A DNA stretch of 64,000 nucleotides, taken from positions 613,029-677,028 of the forward strand of contig NZ_JAZARE010000001.1 in the NCBI RefSeq assembly GCF_036231905.1. Reading direction: 5' to 3'. Below the pieces are notes generated by a model, which was not told where the DNA came from, did not search any database, and was given only the letters and a program-made list of their open reading frames with translations. This DNA comes from CAMLIZ01 sp036231905 (lineage in GTDB: Bacteria; Pseudomonadota; Gammaproteobacteria; Burkholderiales; Burkholderiaceae_C). A program made the position numbers and the translations under genes. Positions 9,290 through 17,906 of the stretch are shown here, piece by piece (the stretch's first letter is position 1; every line of letters starts with the position of its first letter).

Positions 9290-9316
9290 GGGCGCCGTTT
9301 GCAGCAAACGGCGCCC
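9290..9316 (+). terminator. Perfect 13-bp hairpin after the CxxCH gene
   Basis: GGGCGCCGTTTGC and GCAAACGGCGCCC are exact reverse complements separated by one A, starting 9 nt after the stop codon. No run of T follows, so it is a terminator-like or RNA-stabilising hairpin rather than a textbook intrinsic terminator. Confidence 0.6.
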
Positions 9317-9462
9317 AGGCCCAAGGATGCCCGGCGGCGTGCAGCTCCACGGGCAATGAATGCACCCGATCGCCCCCCGAAGTGAGTACTTTCATTCGGC
9401 ATTGCGTCACCTAGAGTGGCATCAAAGGGGGCGACGGGCGGAACGCATCGACTGGAGTTGCC

Positions 9463-10035
9463 ATGAAGCGCTTGTTGTCCACCTTGTACCTGTCCGGAGC
9501 ATGCTGCGCCGCGGTGGCCGGGCCTTCCACCTGGGAGTACACGATCACTGGAATGGTCCCGTGGAGCACCATTTCGTGGATCCACCCCCGGCCATCGGAC
9601 GCCACTCTGTCCGGTCGCTTCAGTGGGGATGATCTCGACCAGGATGGAGTATTGCGGCTCGACGAGGTGGTGAGTTTCACGCTCGGCGGCGTGGGGGTGC
9701 TGCCCTGGGTCTACTGGGACGATCCGCAATGCAGCTGCGAAGGCGGCCGGCATTCCAGCCTGGACCGTTTCAGCTACTCGGCCAGCGCTGGGCTTGATTT
9801 CGCAGCGCTCACCGGCTTCGGCTGGCACGAGACGTTCAGCGGCGAGATCGGAGTGGGAGTGACCCAGACATTCTTTCCAGGAAACCTCGGGGCTAGGTGG
9901 GGTCCCGAGACGCTGGTCACCGTCACGCAGGTTCCCGAACCCTCCACCGCCTGGTTGTGGGCGGCAGGGGTCGGGTTGCTGGGCGCCCGCGGGTGGCGCG
10001 GCCGCCGAGGAAGCACAAAGGAGGGACGGCCATGA
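9463..10035 (+). CDS. PEP-CTERM protein with EF-hand-like loop (copy 1)
   Basis: 190 aa secreted protein with an N-terminal signal (MKRLLSTLYLSGACCAAVAG) and a C-terminal sorting tag of motif VPEPSTAWLW, hydrophobic helix and Arg-rich tail. Such proteins are processed by exosortase in EPS-producing Gram-negatives. Residues 57-68 read DLDQDGVLRLDE, which matches the 12-residue EF-hand calcium loop (D at 1, 3 and 5, G at 6, hydrophobic at 8, E at 12). The stop overlaps the next gene's start (ATGA). It is a tandem paralogue of that gene. No exosortase is in the window. Confidence 0.88.
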   Translation: MKRLLSTLYLSGACCAAVAGPSTWEYTITGMVPWSTISWIHPRPSDATLSGRFSGDDLDQDGVLRLDEVVSFTLGGVGVLPWVYWDDPQCSCEGGRHSSLDRFSYSASAGLDFAALTGFGWHETFSGEIGVGVTQTFFPGNLGARWGPETLVTVTQVPEPSTAWLWAAGVGLLGARGWRGRRGSTKEGRP

Positions 10036-10577
10036 AACGCTTGCTGTTGACGTTCTGCCTGTCCGGGGTCTTTTGCGGCGCACCGGCCAGCGCGTCGACC
10101 TGGGAATACACGATCACGGACATGGTGCCTTACAGCACCATCCCTTGGATCGAGCCCCGGGCGGAGGATGCCAACGCTGACGGCCGCTTCAGCGGCGAAG
10201 ACCTCGACCATGACGGCGTGCTGCGCCTCGACGAGGTCGTGGGCTTCACGCTCAACGGTGCGCAAGTGCTGCCATGGGTCTTCTGGCCGGACCCGAGCTG
10301 TGGGTGCGAAGAGGGCAGCCATTCGGAGCTCAGCCGCTTCAGCTACTCCCCAGCAATGGGATTGGATTTCGGCGCTGCCACCGGTTTCGGCTGGCATGAC
10401 TCACTGGGTGGCTCGATCGGCCACGGGGTGAGCTGGGGCTACTTCGCGGGCAGCCTCGGCGGCAGGTGGGGCCCGGACACTCAGGTGTCCGTCACCCTTG
10501 TTCCCGAGCCATCTGTCGCGTGGTTGTGGTTGGCAGGGCTGGGGCTGCTGGGCGCGTTCGTGTGGCGCCGCCGCTGA
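10032..10577 (+). CDS. PEP-CTERM protein with EF-hand-like loop (copy 2)
   Basis: 181 aa paralogue of the preceding gene. Start ATG overlaps its stop (ATGA) and is preceded by AAAGGAGGG, so translational coupling is likely. It has a signal peptide, STWEYTITDMV at the mature start, an EF-hand-like loop at residues 57-68 (DLDHDGVLRLDE), paired Cys near residues 93-95, and the C-terminal VPEPSVAWLWLAGLGLLG helix followed by VWRRR. It is probably surface-anchored through exosortase/EPS machinery encoded elsewhere. The specific role is unknown. Confidence 0.88.
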   Translation: MKRLLLTFCLSGVFCGAPASASTWEYTITDMVPYSTIPWIEPRAEDANADGRFSGEDLDHDGVLRLDEVVGFTLNGAQVLPWVFWPDPSCGCEEGSHSELSRFSYSPAMGLDFGAATGFGWHDSLGGSIGHGVSWGYFAGSLGGRWGPDTQVSVTLVPEPSVAWLWLAGLGLLGAFVWRRR

Positions 10578-10586
10578 GAGAAGGGC

Positions 10587-11432
10587 TCAGCGCTCGTCCG
10601 ACGCGAAGAACCGCTCCACCAGCGCAAACTGCTCCGGCGTGTTGAGCGCTGGCGCGTGGCCGCAGCCGGGCACGGTGACGACCACCGCGCGCGGCCCGCG
10701 CTGGCGCATCTGGTCGGCGGTGTCGGCGAGCAGCAGGTCGGAATCCTCGCCGCGCAGGCACAGCACCGGCAGGTCCAGCGTGTCCCAGGCCTCCCACAGG
10801 TCGTAGTCGTTCGGATGGGCGATGAACTGGCGCACCATCTGCGGGTCGTAGTGCGGCGTCACCCGGCCGTCGGGCAGGCGGCGGGTGGAGGTTTCGGTCA
10901 GGCGGCGCCACTGCGCATCGCTCAGCCAGCCGTAGGGCTTGTAGACGGTGCGGAAGTACTGCTCCAGCTCGCTCACGGTGGCAAAAGCGGCCGGGTCACC
11001 GGCGTAGCTGCGGATGCGGCCGATCGCCTGGGGCGCGAGCTGCGGGCCGTTGTCGTTGAGCACCAGGCGGCGGATGCGGCCGCGCAGCGGGCCGGCCGCG
11101 GCCAGCGTCCCGATGGCGCCGCCCATCGAGGTGCCCAGCCAGTGGAAACGATCGAGCTTCAACTGGTTGACCAGCGACACCGCCAGCTTCACGTAGAAGC
11201 TCAGCTGGTACTCGGCGTCGGGGTCGCGCGCCCATTGCGACAGCCCGCGCCCCACCGTGTCGGGGCAGATCACGCGGTAGCGCTGGCTCAGGTGCTGAGC
11301 GATGTCGTCCATGTCGCGGCAGGTGCGTGCCAGCCCGTGCCAGGCGATCACCGTCTCGGCCTGGCCGGCGCCCCACTCGGTGTAGTGGATCTCGCGGTCT
11401 TCGCAACGCAGGTAGTGCGAGCTGTACGTCAT
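10587..11432 (-). CDS. Alpha/beta hydrolase
   Basis: 281 aa alpha/beta hydrolase. The oxyanion region is VIAWHGLARTCRD, the nucleophile elbow WLGTSMGGAIG, a probable acid is in CLRGEDSDLL, and the histidine is in VPGCGHAPALN. No signal peptide. It stands convergent to the PEP-CTERM pair and just downstream of the 3-hydroxybutyrate-oligomer hydrolase on the same strand, separated by a hairpin. A role in ester or oligomer breakdown is possible from position but not shown by sequence. Confidence 0.84.
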   Translation of the reverse strand: MTYSSHYLRCEDREIHYTEWGAGQAETVIAWHGLARTCRDMDDIAQHLSQRYRVICPDTVGRGLSQWARDPDAEYQLSFYVKLAVSLVNQLKLDRFHWLGTSMGGAIGTLAAAGPLRGRIRRLVLNDNGPQLAPQAIGRIRSYAGDPAAFATVSELEQYFRTVYKPYGWLSDAQWRRLTETSTRRLPDGRVTPHYDPQMVRQFIAHPNDYDLWEAWDTLDLPVLCLRGEDSDLLLADTADQMRQRGPRAVVVTVPGCGHAPALNTPEQFALVERFFASDER

Positions 11433-11453
11433 TCACAAACTCCAGGGCAGGCC

Positions 11454-11476
11454 GGCCGGCGCCCCACGCGCCGGCC
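11454..11476 (-). terminator. GC-rich hairpin after the oligomer hydrolase
   Basis: Arms GGCCGGCGC and GCGCCGGCC with a 5-nt loop lie just after the stop of the 3HB-oligomer hydrolase and before the hydrolase gene on the same strand. No T-tract follows. It is the probable 3' boundary of the PHB-utilisation transcript. Confidence 0.45.
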
Positions 11477-11484
11477 AGGCTGCA

Positions 11485-13599
11485 TCAGTCGGGAACCACC
11501 AGGGTGTTTCCTTGCACGGTGATCGCGTCCGCCGGGGCCGGCGTGATGGCGATCGGGGGCACATTCACTGCCTCAAGTGCCGGCGCCAGGCCAGGTGTGC
11601 CGCCGCGCGGCAGTGTGCGCACCACCTGGCTGGCCGGCAGCGCCGCGCCGGTCTTCAGGTGGGCGTACACCGCGTCGAGCGCGCGGTTGAGGTACAGGTG
11701 CAGCGGCACGTAGCGGGTGTCGTAACCCGGCAGCGCGGTGGGCAGGCCGATGAAGGTGTCGAAGTGCTGCGCGTTGGCCACCTCGATGTAGGCCAGCCTG
11801 GAGTGCTTGCCCTCCACCACCTTGTTGAGCGCGGTGTACGGCCGCGAGGTGTGGTTCACCGGCAGCAGCGCATCCGCGCGGCCATGCACGATCACTGTCG
11901 GCTTGCCATGGAGATCCCCGTTGCGGCGGGTTTCGTCGATGCCGCGCTGCAGGTTGACTGCCGCGGCGCTGGTGCCGGTGAGCAGGTTGCGCAGGCACAT
12001 CGCGCCGTCGAGGTTGAAGTCCTGCAGCCCGGTGCTGGGCGAGAAGGACAGCAGGTCGCGGAAGGGCGCACCCGGGTTCAGGTTGTTGATGAGCTGCACG
12101 CCGGTCGAGGGCGGCACGCCGTTGCCCACCGCGAACATGCCGGCCAGCAAGGTGGGCGCCAGCGGTGCGGGCGCGCCGATCGCGTCGGTGCCGGCGAAGC
12201 TGTAGCCGCACAGGTTGTCCACCACGCTGGCACGCGCGAGCGCGTTGGCGAAGGTGATGCTCACCGCCGGTGCCACCTCGAAGGCGGCCAGCGATGTGTG
12301 CAACACCGACGACTCCGGCTCCCAGCCATAGCCGCGCAGCTTCTGCAGCGCTTCTTCGGCCTGCTCGGCCGGCGTGGCCGCCGCGAGCAGGCCCTTGGCC
12401 TTGAGCGAGGCGCAGCGGTTCACCGCAAAGGGCGCGATCACGAAGGGAGCGCCGGGCGCGCCGGCCACTGACGGTGCTTGCGAGGCGCAGCTCTGGTACA
12501 GGTTGGCCAGGCTGGTGAAGTCGAACAGCGTCCTGGCCACCGTGGGCACGGCCACGCCGCCGCGCTGCACCGCGACGGCAGGATTGGCCGGCATCTCGAT
12601 CGCCGGCTCGCCCACCGCCACGCCGTCGATCAGGCCCTCGGTATCCAGCTCGGCCGCTGCGATGGCGGAGCCGCCGCCGTTGGACACGCTGGAGGCGATG
12701 ACGATGGTGTTGCGCGGCGTGATGGTGCGCAGCTTCAGGCCCACGCCGGGCACGATGCGGCCATAGCGTTCGTTGAGCACATAGAACGCGAACTCCACCG
12801 CCTGCAAGGTGTTGCGGCCCCAGTCCTTCTCGGGGTTGCGCTGGGAGTGCGCATGCTTGAAGGCGAAGCGGTTCGGCGTGGCCGCGTTGAAGGCCATGCG
12901 CTGGGTGTCGTCGATGGGCGCGCGGAACTGCGCGGTGCTGGCGGCCACCGTGGCGGCGGCGCGGGTGCCGTCGATCAGCGGCACGGTGTCGGCCATCAGG
13001 TCGTGCGGTGCAGCGCCGGTGCCCTTGTCGGTGTAGGCCACCGCGCAGCCGCGCTTCAAGCCCCACTCGCCGGTGGAGATGCCGCCATAGATGCCGCGCG
13101 AGCCGGAGGAGGTGGCGGTCAGGATGCAGGGGTTGGCAGGGTCGAAGCTCGCGGGCAGCTGCACCATCAGCGTGACGTTGCGCCGTCCGGTGCCGTCGTC
13201 GGTGTAGGCGATGTACTCGGTGCCGGCGATCTTGCCTTCGCTGGTGGTCACGTTGCCCGCGGCGTCCACGTTGGGGCCGTAGAAGCGGCCGAAGCCGCCG
13301 GCGGGCGTGGGATCGATGAGCGCGCGGTAGTTGTTGTAGATGGCCGCACGCCGCAGCTCGGTGGCGGTGGGGTGCAGCGGGTCGGCATAGGCCGGCGGCA
13401 CCGCGGAGGTGAGCCCCGTCTTGCCCAGGCCGGCGGTGAGCAGGTCATCGGTGACGCCGTCGTAGGCGGCAGTGCGCAGCTGGGTGAGCCACAGAGGCTT
13501 CACATTGAAGGGAGCGTGGGCCGAGGGCGCGGCGTGGCCGGCCGAGGCGGCGGCCGCGAGCGCCACGGCGCCGGCAATGACGGTGATACGGGCTTGCAT
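11485..13599 (-). CDS. D-(-)-3-hydroxybutyrate oligomer hydrolase
   Basis: 704 aa secreted hydrolase of the 3HBOH family, which splits oligomers released by PHB depolymerase into 3-hydroxybutyrate monomers. Signal peptide MQARITVIAGAVALAAAASAGHA. Family blocks include PLWLTQLRTAAYDGVTDDLL, SGSRGIYGGISTGEWG and the nucleophile region VIASSVSNGGGSA, with late VIVHGRADALLPVNHTSR (acid) and NAQHFDTF (His). Length matches the family (about 690-720). AGGAGACAG precedes the ATG. It is the last gene of the run that also holds a PHB depolymerase and a Liv-type transporter, which supports the assignment. Confidence 0.92.
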   Translation of the reverse strand: MQARITVIAGAVALAAAASAGHAAPSAHAPFNVKPLWLTQLRTAAYDGVTDDLLTAGLGKTGLTSAVPPAYADPLHPTATELRRAAIYNNYRALIDPTPAGGFGRFYGPNVDAAGNVTTSEGKIAGTEYIAYTDDGTGRRNVTLMVQLPASFDPANPCILTATSSGSRGIYGGISTGEWGLKRGCAVAYTDKGTGAAPHDLMADTVPLIDGTRAAATVAASTAQFRAPIDDTQRMAFNAATPNRFAFKHAHSQRNPEKDWGRNTLQAVEFAFYVLNERYGRIVPGVGLKLRTITPRNTIVIASSVSNGGGSAIAAAELDTEGLIDGVAVGEPAIEMPANPAVAVQRGGVAVPTVARTLFDFTSLANLYQSCASQAPSVAGAPGAPFVIAPFAVNRCASLKAKGLLAAATPAEQAEEALQKLRGYGWEPESSVLHTSLAAFEVAPAVSITFANALARASVVDNLCGYSFAGTDAIGAPAPLAPTLLAGMFAVGNGVPPSTGVQLINNLNPGAPFRDLLSFSPSTGLQDFNLDGAMCLRNLLTGTSAAAVNLQRGIDETRRNGDLHGKPTVIVHGRADALLPVNHTSRPYTALNKVVEGKHSRLAYIEVANAQHFDTFIGLPTALPGYDTRYVPLHLYLNRALDAVYAHLKTGAALPASQVVRTLPRGGTPGLAPALEAVNVPPIAITPAPADAITVQGNTLVVPD

Positions 13600-13665
13600 G
13601 GAACTGTCTCCTGTGATCGTTCTTGGACATTGCCCCGCGATGCCCCGGGGCGAGGCACATCAGTC

Positions 13666-14739
13666 TCAGCGTTTGGGAAGCCGCAGGCGGCCGACGATGC
13701 CGCTGGGGAAGTGGTAGACGGACAGCACGAACAGCACGCCCAGCCAGAGCAGCCAGCGTTCGGGCGAGATGAGCTCCGCGAGCACCGGCACGCTGTGGGT
13801 AGCACCGGCCACCGCCTCGGAGGCCAGCTTCATCAGGTCCTGCAGGTAGTTCTGCGCCAGCACGAAAAGCACGCTGCCGACGATGGCGCCGTACATGGTC
13901 CCCATGCCGCCGATCACCACGATCAGCAGGATGTCCAGCATGATCTCGAAGCTCAGCGTGGTGGCTGGCCCGGTGTAGCGCAGCCACAGCGCCAGCAACG
14001 CACCCGCCACGCAGGCGAACAGCGCCGACAGCACGTTGCTCCAGGTGCGGTACACCACGGTGCGAAAGCCGATCGCCTCGGCGCGGAAGTCGTTCTCGCG
14101 GATCGCCTGCAGCACGCGGCCGAACGGCGAGTTCACGATGCGCAGCAGCAGCAGGAACAGCAGCGCCACCGCCACGAACAGCAGGTAGTAGGTGATCAGC
14201 TTGCCGTCGACCGTGACACCCAGCAGCGGGTTCTCGAAGGGCTCGAACGAGGGCGACAGCCACTCGGGGTTGCGGAAGGTGAGACCATCCTCGCCGCCGG
14301 TGAAGTCCGACAGCTGCGAAGCCAGGGTCTGGAACGCCGCGGCCACCGCCAGGGTGATCATGGCGTAGAAGATCGCCTTCACCCGCAGCGAGAACAGCCC
14401 GATCAGCAGCGACAGCAGCAGCGCCACCACCAGCGCACCACCCAGCCCCACCAGCACGCTGCCCCAGCCCTCGCCCATGCGCGTGCTCGCAATGGCCACG
14501 CCATAGGCGCCGATGCCGAAGAACATGGTGTGCGCGAAGCTCACGATGCCGGTGTAGCCCAGCAGCAGGTCGTAGCTGGCCACCAGCAGGATGAACACCA
14601 GGATCTTGGCCGCCACGCCGAGTGCCTTGCTGCCGGGGAAGAGGAATGGCGCGACGGCCAGGCCGAGCACGATGAGCACCAGCGCCGCGGCGAGCCAGCG
14701 GCTCTTGGGGAGGTCATGGGACAGAAGACGGTTCAGCAT
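13666..14739 (-). CDS. livM: Liv-type ABC transporter permease LivM
   Basis: 357 aa inner-membrane permease. Many hydrophobic segments are visible, along with the LivM block LGYTGIVSFAHTMFFGIGAYG and the EAA-like region RENDFRAEAIGFRTVVYRTW. I chose ATG 14739; an in-frame GTG lies three codons upstream. It is 12 bp after livH. It pairs with LivH, with LivF and LivG as ATPases. Given the flanking PHB hydrolases, the substrate may be 3-hydroxybutyrate or its oligomers rather than an amino acid; that is inference. Confidence 0.92.
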   Translation of the reverse strand: MLNRLLSHDLPKSRWLAAALVLIVLGLAVAPFLFPGSKALGVAAKILVFILLVASYDLLLGYTGIVSFAHTMFFGIGAYGVAIASTRMGEGWGSVLVGLGGALVVALLLSLLIGLFSLRVKAIFYAMITLAVAAAFQTLASQLSDFTGGEDGLTFRNPEWLSPSFEPFENPLLGVTVDGKLITYYLLFVAVALLFLLLLRIVNSPFGRVLQAIRENDFRAEAIGFRTVVYRTWSNVLSALFACVAGALLALWLRYTGPATTLSFEIMLDILLIVVIGGMGTMYGAIVGSVLFVLAQNYLQDLMKLASEAVAGATHSVPVLAELISPERWLLWLGVLFVLSVYHFPSGIVGRLRLPKR

Positions 14740-14751
14740 GAGGTGCACCGT

Positions 14752-15804
14752 TCAGCGGTTCGTGACGGGGTAGAGGCCGCGCGGGCGCCACAGCAGCACG
14801 GCGACCATCAAGCCGATGTTGGAGAAAAGCGCCACCTTGGGCGCAAGGAAGCCGGTGTAGTTGGCGAGCAAGCCCACTGCGAGCGCACCCACGAAGCAGC
14901 CGAGCGTGGAGCCCAGGCCGCCGATGATGATGACGATGAAGATCAGCACGTTCACCTGGGCGCCGATCTGCGGCACCACGGTCTGCTGGTACAGCCCCCA
15001 CATCACCCCGCCCAGGCCGGCCAGCGCCGAGCCGGCGACGAACACGCCGATGAACAGGCGCCGGATGCGGTAGCCCAGGCTTTCCACCATCTCGCGGTCC
15101 TGCACGCCGGCGCGGATGAGCAGGCCGACCTTGGTGCGGTTCAGCGCATACAGCAGGCCGGCAAACACCAGCAGGCCGATCACCACCGCGAGCAGCCGGT
15201 ATTTCTCCACCGCCGCATCGCCGATCAACACCGCGCCGCGCAGCGCCTCGGGCAGCGGCAGCGGAATCTGCTGCGGGCCCCAGATCACCTTGATCAGCTC
15301 CTCGCCCACGATCATGCCGCCCATGGTGATGAGGATCTGCTTCAGATGCTGCCCATACACCGGCCGCACGATCAGACGCTCGAAGGCCAGGCCCAGCGCA
15401 CCGGTCACGCTCATGGCCACCACCATCGCGGCGAACACCGCCACCAGGTTGGCCCACAGCGAAGGCGACGTGGTCCAGCCGGTCATGCCGCCCAGCACGC
15501 TGGTGGCCACGAAGGCACCGAAGGCGATGAACACGCCGTGGCCGAAGTTCAGCACGTCCATCAGGCCGAACACCAGCGTGAGGCCCGAGGCGATGATGAA
15601 GACGATCAGGCCCATCGCCAGGCCGGCAATCGTGAGCGTGATCCAGGTGGACGGGCTGCCGACCAGCGGCAGCGCCGCCAGCGCCAGGGCAGCCAGCAGG
15701 CCGAGCGGCTTCCAGTCGAATTGGGACTTCGGGATGGCCTGCGCCCCCGCTACCGGGCTGTTGGCGGCCGGTGCCGCCGGTGTGGTGCTCACGGTGGTGT
15801 TCAT
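14752..15804 (-). CDS. livH: Liv-type ABC transporter permease LivH
   Basis: 350 aa permease. A long N-terminal extension (residues 1-35, Ala/Pro-rich, cytoplasmic) precedes the first membrane segment. Diagnostic blocks are LVFGLMDVLNFGHGVFIAFG and GGLGSTLGCFVGALAVGLL. GAGGAAGAGGG lies upstream of the ATG. Adjacent to livM (12 bp) and livF (13 bp), so certainly in one transcript with them. Confidence 0.93.
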   Translation of the reverse strand: MNTTVSTTPAAPAANSPVAGAQAIPKSQFDWKPLGLLAALALAALPLVGSPSTWITLTIAGLAMGLIVFIIASGLTLVFGLMDVLNFGHGVFIAFGAFVATSVLGGMTGWTTSPSLWANLVAVFAAMVVAMSVTGALGLAFERLIVRPVYGQHLKQILITMGGMIVGEELIKVIWGPQQIPLPLPEALRGAVLIGDAAVEKYRLLAVVIGLLVFAGLLYALNRTKVGLLIRAGVQDREMVESLGYRIRRLFIGVFVAGSALAGLGGVMWGLYQQTVVPQIGAQVNVLIFIVIIIGGLGSTLGCFVGALAVGLLANYTGFLAPKVALFSNIGLMVAVLLWRPRGLYPVTNR

Positions 15805-15817
15805 GCCGCCCTCTTCC

Positions 15818-16576
15818 TCATTGATGCGTGGCCAGCGACAGGCCCAGCAGGCGCTGCTGCAGGGCCTCGTCCCCCGCCAGCTCGGCCATGCTGCCGGTGT
15901 GCACCACGCGGCCGTCGTCCATCACGGCCACGCGGTCACCCAGCGCCTTGGCCATGGCAAAGTTCTGCTCGACCAGCAGGATGGTGGTCTGCTGGCGCTT
16001 GAGTTCGTTGAAGGCCGAGATCAGGTTCTGGATGATCGAAGGCGCCAGGCCCTTGCTCGGCTCGTCGATCAGGATCAGGGAGCGCGGCTCCACGATCGCA
16101 CGGGCCACCGCCAGCATCTGCTTCTGCCCCCCCGACAGCTTGCCGGCCGGGTAGAGCCAGAACTTCTTCAGCGCGGGGAACAGGCCGAAGATCCACTCCA
16201 GCCGCTGGGTGTCCAGGTCGTCGGCGGTGCGTGCCTTGCGGGCAGCCAGGACCATGTTCTCCTTGACCGACAGGTCACCGAAGATGCCCATGTTCTCCGG
16301 CACGTAGGCGATGCCGCCCTCGGCGATCAGCGGCGTGGCGAGCTGGCCGCCCGGGCCGCCGATCTGCCGGCCCTTGAAGTGCACCGTGCCCTGGCTGGCC
16401 TGCCACAGGCCCATGATGGTTCTCAGGGTGGTCGTCTTGCCCGCGCCATTGCGGCCTAGCAGCATGGTGAGCTGGCCTTCGGGAATGGCGAGGTCCACAC
16501 CGTGGAGGATGTGGTAGGCGCCGATGTGGGTGTGGACGCCTTTGAGTTCTAGAAGGTTCGCCATGGGCTTACTCAT
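15818..16576 (-). CDS. livF: Liv-type ABC transporter ATP-binding protein LivF
   Basis: 252 aa ABC ATPase. Walker A is GRNGAGKTT, the signature is LSGGQKQMLAVARA, and Walker B is LILIDEPSKGLAP. LivF-type features are AYVPENMGIFGDLSVKENM and VEQNFAMAKALGDRVAVMDDGRVVH. A second ATG at 16564 (MANLLELKGV) is the more usual family start; neither has a clear ribosome site. A 550-bp repeat-rich gap separates it from livG. Confidence 0.93.
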   Translation of the reverse strand: MSKPMANLLELKGVHTHIGAYHILHGVDLAIPEGQLTMLLGRNGAGKTTTLRTIMGLWQASQGTVHFKGRQIGGPGGQLATPLIAEGGIAYVPENMGIFGDLSVKENMVLAARKARTADDLDTQRLEWIFGLFPALKKFWLYPAGKLSGGQKQMLAVARAIVEPRSLILIDEPSKGLAPSIIQNLISAFNELKRQQTTILLVEQNFAMAKALGDRVAVMDDGRVVHTGSMAELAGDEALQQRLLGLSLATHQ

Positions 16577-17129
16577 GTGTTGGTGCGAGCGGGTCGCGGC
16601 AGGCGGTACCCGTCAGGCGCTCTCTCTGGTGCGGTCGGCGCTGCGCGCCGACTCCACTGCGATGCTCGGTCGAAGAGCGCGCGGCTCAACTCGCTTCGTT
16701 CGCTTCGCTCACTGCGCTCAAACAGTCGCCACGAGTCAGTGCTTGAAGCGCGCTGCGCGCGCCGCCCTTCGCCCTGCGCTTCTCGTCGCCCCAAGGTCGC
16801 GCCCGCCGGGCACCGCCTGCCGCTCGATCCATCACTGGCTGTTCGCGTTTCAGCGAAAACAACGAGCGCAACGGGCGAAGGTGTGGGCGGGCAGACGGCG
16901 GCGCGCCTTGCGAAGCCGAGAAGCGCAGGCATTGCGGCTGCGCGTGCAGCGCGCTTCAACCACTGACTCGTGGCGACTGTTTGAGCGCAGTGAACGAAGT
17001 GAACGCAGCGAGTTGAGCCACGAAGCCGCAATGCCGAGCATCGCAGGGAACCCTCGCGCAGCGAGGGCAAGCAGATGAAGCGCCGACGGCTGCCCGCCCA
17101 CGCCTTTGCCTCGCTCACTCTCGGCAAAT
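16577..17129. repeat. Long imperfect palindrome and repeat block between livF and livG
   Basis: This 553-bp gap has no credible gene. Two 79-nt arms, 16683-16761 and 16941-17019, are inverted copies with 74 of 79 positions identical by my count. Each contains 9-mers such as GAACGAAGT and GAACGCAGC in tandem, giving ERSERSERSE-type peptides in any reading frame through them. A second, inner inverted pair (GCCTGCGCTTCTCG type, near 16770 and 16917) and a third (GGCGGGCAGACGG near 16885 against CCGACGGCTGCCCGCC near 17082) nest around the first. It resembles a dispersed intergenic repeat rather than an insertion sequence: no transposase or target duplication is visible. Confidence 0.75.
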
Positions 17130-17894
17130 TCACGCAGCCTCCGGCATGGTTCCCAGATACGCCTGCTGCACCACCGGCGAAGCAATCACCGCGGCAGGCT
17201 CCCCATCCGCCACCAACTGCCCGTTGTGCAGCACGATGATCCGATCCGCCAACTCGCGAACCACATCCATCTTGTGTTCGACCAGCAGGATGGTGCGGTC
17301 CTTGCGGCCCTTGAGCGCGCGGATGAGGTCCAGGATCACCGGTACCTCATCCACGCTCATGCCGGCGGTGGGTTCGTCGAACATGAACACTTGCGGGTCC
17401 AGCGCCATCAGCAGCGCCACCTCCAGCTTGCGTTGGTCACCGTGTGGCAGGCTGGCGGCATGCGCCTCCGCCTTGTCGAGCAGCCGCACGGTGTTGAGGA
17501 TCGCGCGTGCCTCCTCGATCCAGGTGGTGCGGTCCAGCCACACCCGGAACAGATCCAGCCCTGTCCGCTCGCGGCCCTGCACCCGCGCTTGCACCGCCAG
17601 GCGCACGTTCTCCTGCACCGTGAGGTTGGGGAACAGCTGGGTGAGCTGGAACGCGCGGCCCAGCCCCTTGCGCGTGCGCAGCGGCGCCGGCAGCGACGAC
17701 AGGTTTTCGCCGTTCAACAGCACCTGCCCCTCGCTGGCCGGCAGCTGGCCGGAGATGAGGTTGAAGTAGGTCGTCTTGCCGGCGCCGTTGGGGCCGACGA
17801 TGGCGGTGAGCGTACCCAGCGCGAACGCGCAGGACACGTGGTCCACCGCCACGTGGCCGCCGAAGCGGATGGTGAGGTCGCGTGTCTCAAGCAT
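17130..17894 (-). CDS. livG: Liv-type ABC transporter ATP-binding protein LivG
   Basis: 254 aa ABC ATPase. Walker A is GPNGAGKTT, followed by the LivG mark TYFNLISGQLPASEG. It also shows FQLTQLFPNLTVQENVRLA, a degenerate signature LPHGDQRKLEVALLMALDP and Walker B MFDEPTAGMSVDE. Partner of LivF. The stop abuts the repeat block. It lies 12 bp from the PHB depolymerase stop codon side, placing depolymerase and transporter genes in one transcript. Confidence 0.93.
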   Translation of the reverse strand: MLETRDLTIRFGGHVAVDHVSCAFALGTLTAIVGPNGAGKTTYFNLISGQLPASEGQVLLNGENLSSLPAPLRTRKGLGRAFQLTQLFPNLTVQENVRLAVQARVQGRERTGLDLFRVWLDRTTWIEEARAILNTVRLLDKAEAHAASLPHGDQRKLEVALLMALDPQVFMFDEPTAGMSVDEVPVILDLIRALKGRKDRTILLVEHKMDVVRELADRIIVLHNGQLVADGEPAAVIASPVVQQAYLGTMPEAA

Positions 17895-17906
17895 GGGTGC
17901 AGGCGT

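Noticed and set aside
9400..9462. Sigma-54 promoter ahead of the PEP-CTERM genes (TGGCATCAAAGG).
   Set aside because: The GG is followed by GG rather than GC at the required 10-base spacing, so the -12 element is missing.
12478..16002. A 1174-codon open frame on the + strand opposite the oligomer hydrolase and livMH genes.
   Set aside because: Its product is a His/Gln/Arg-rich low-complexity string, the typical shadow of GC-rich genes on the other strand, which encode clear families.
16683..17019. Insertion sequence between livF and livG.
   Set aside because: Long inverted arms are present, but there is no transposase frame and no visible target-site duplication.
16577..17133. Small open frames with SERSERSEL-type peptides in the livF-livG gap.
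   Set aside because: They come from tandem 9-mers within the inverted repeat and occur on both strands; no gene-like start or conservation pattern.
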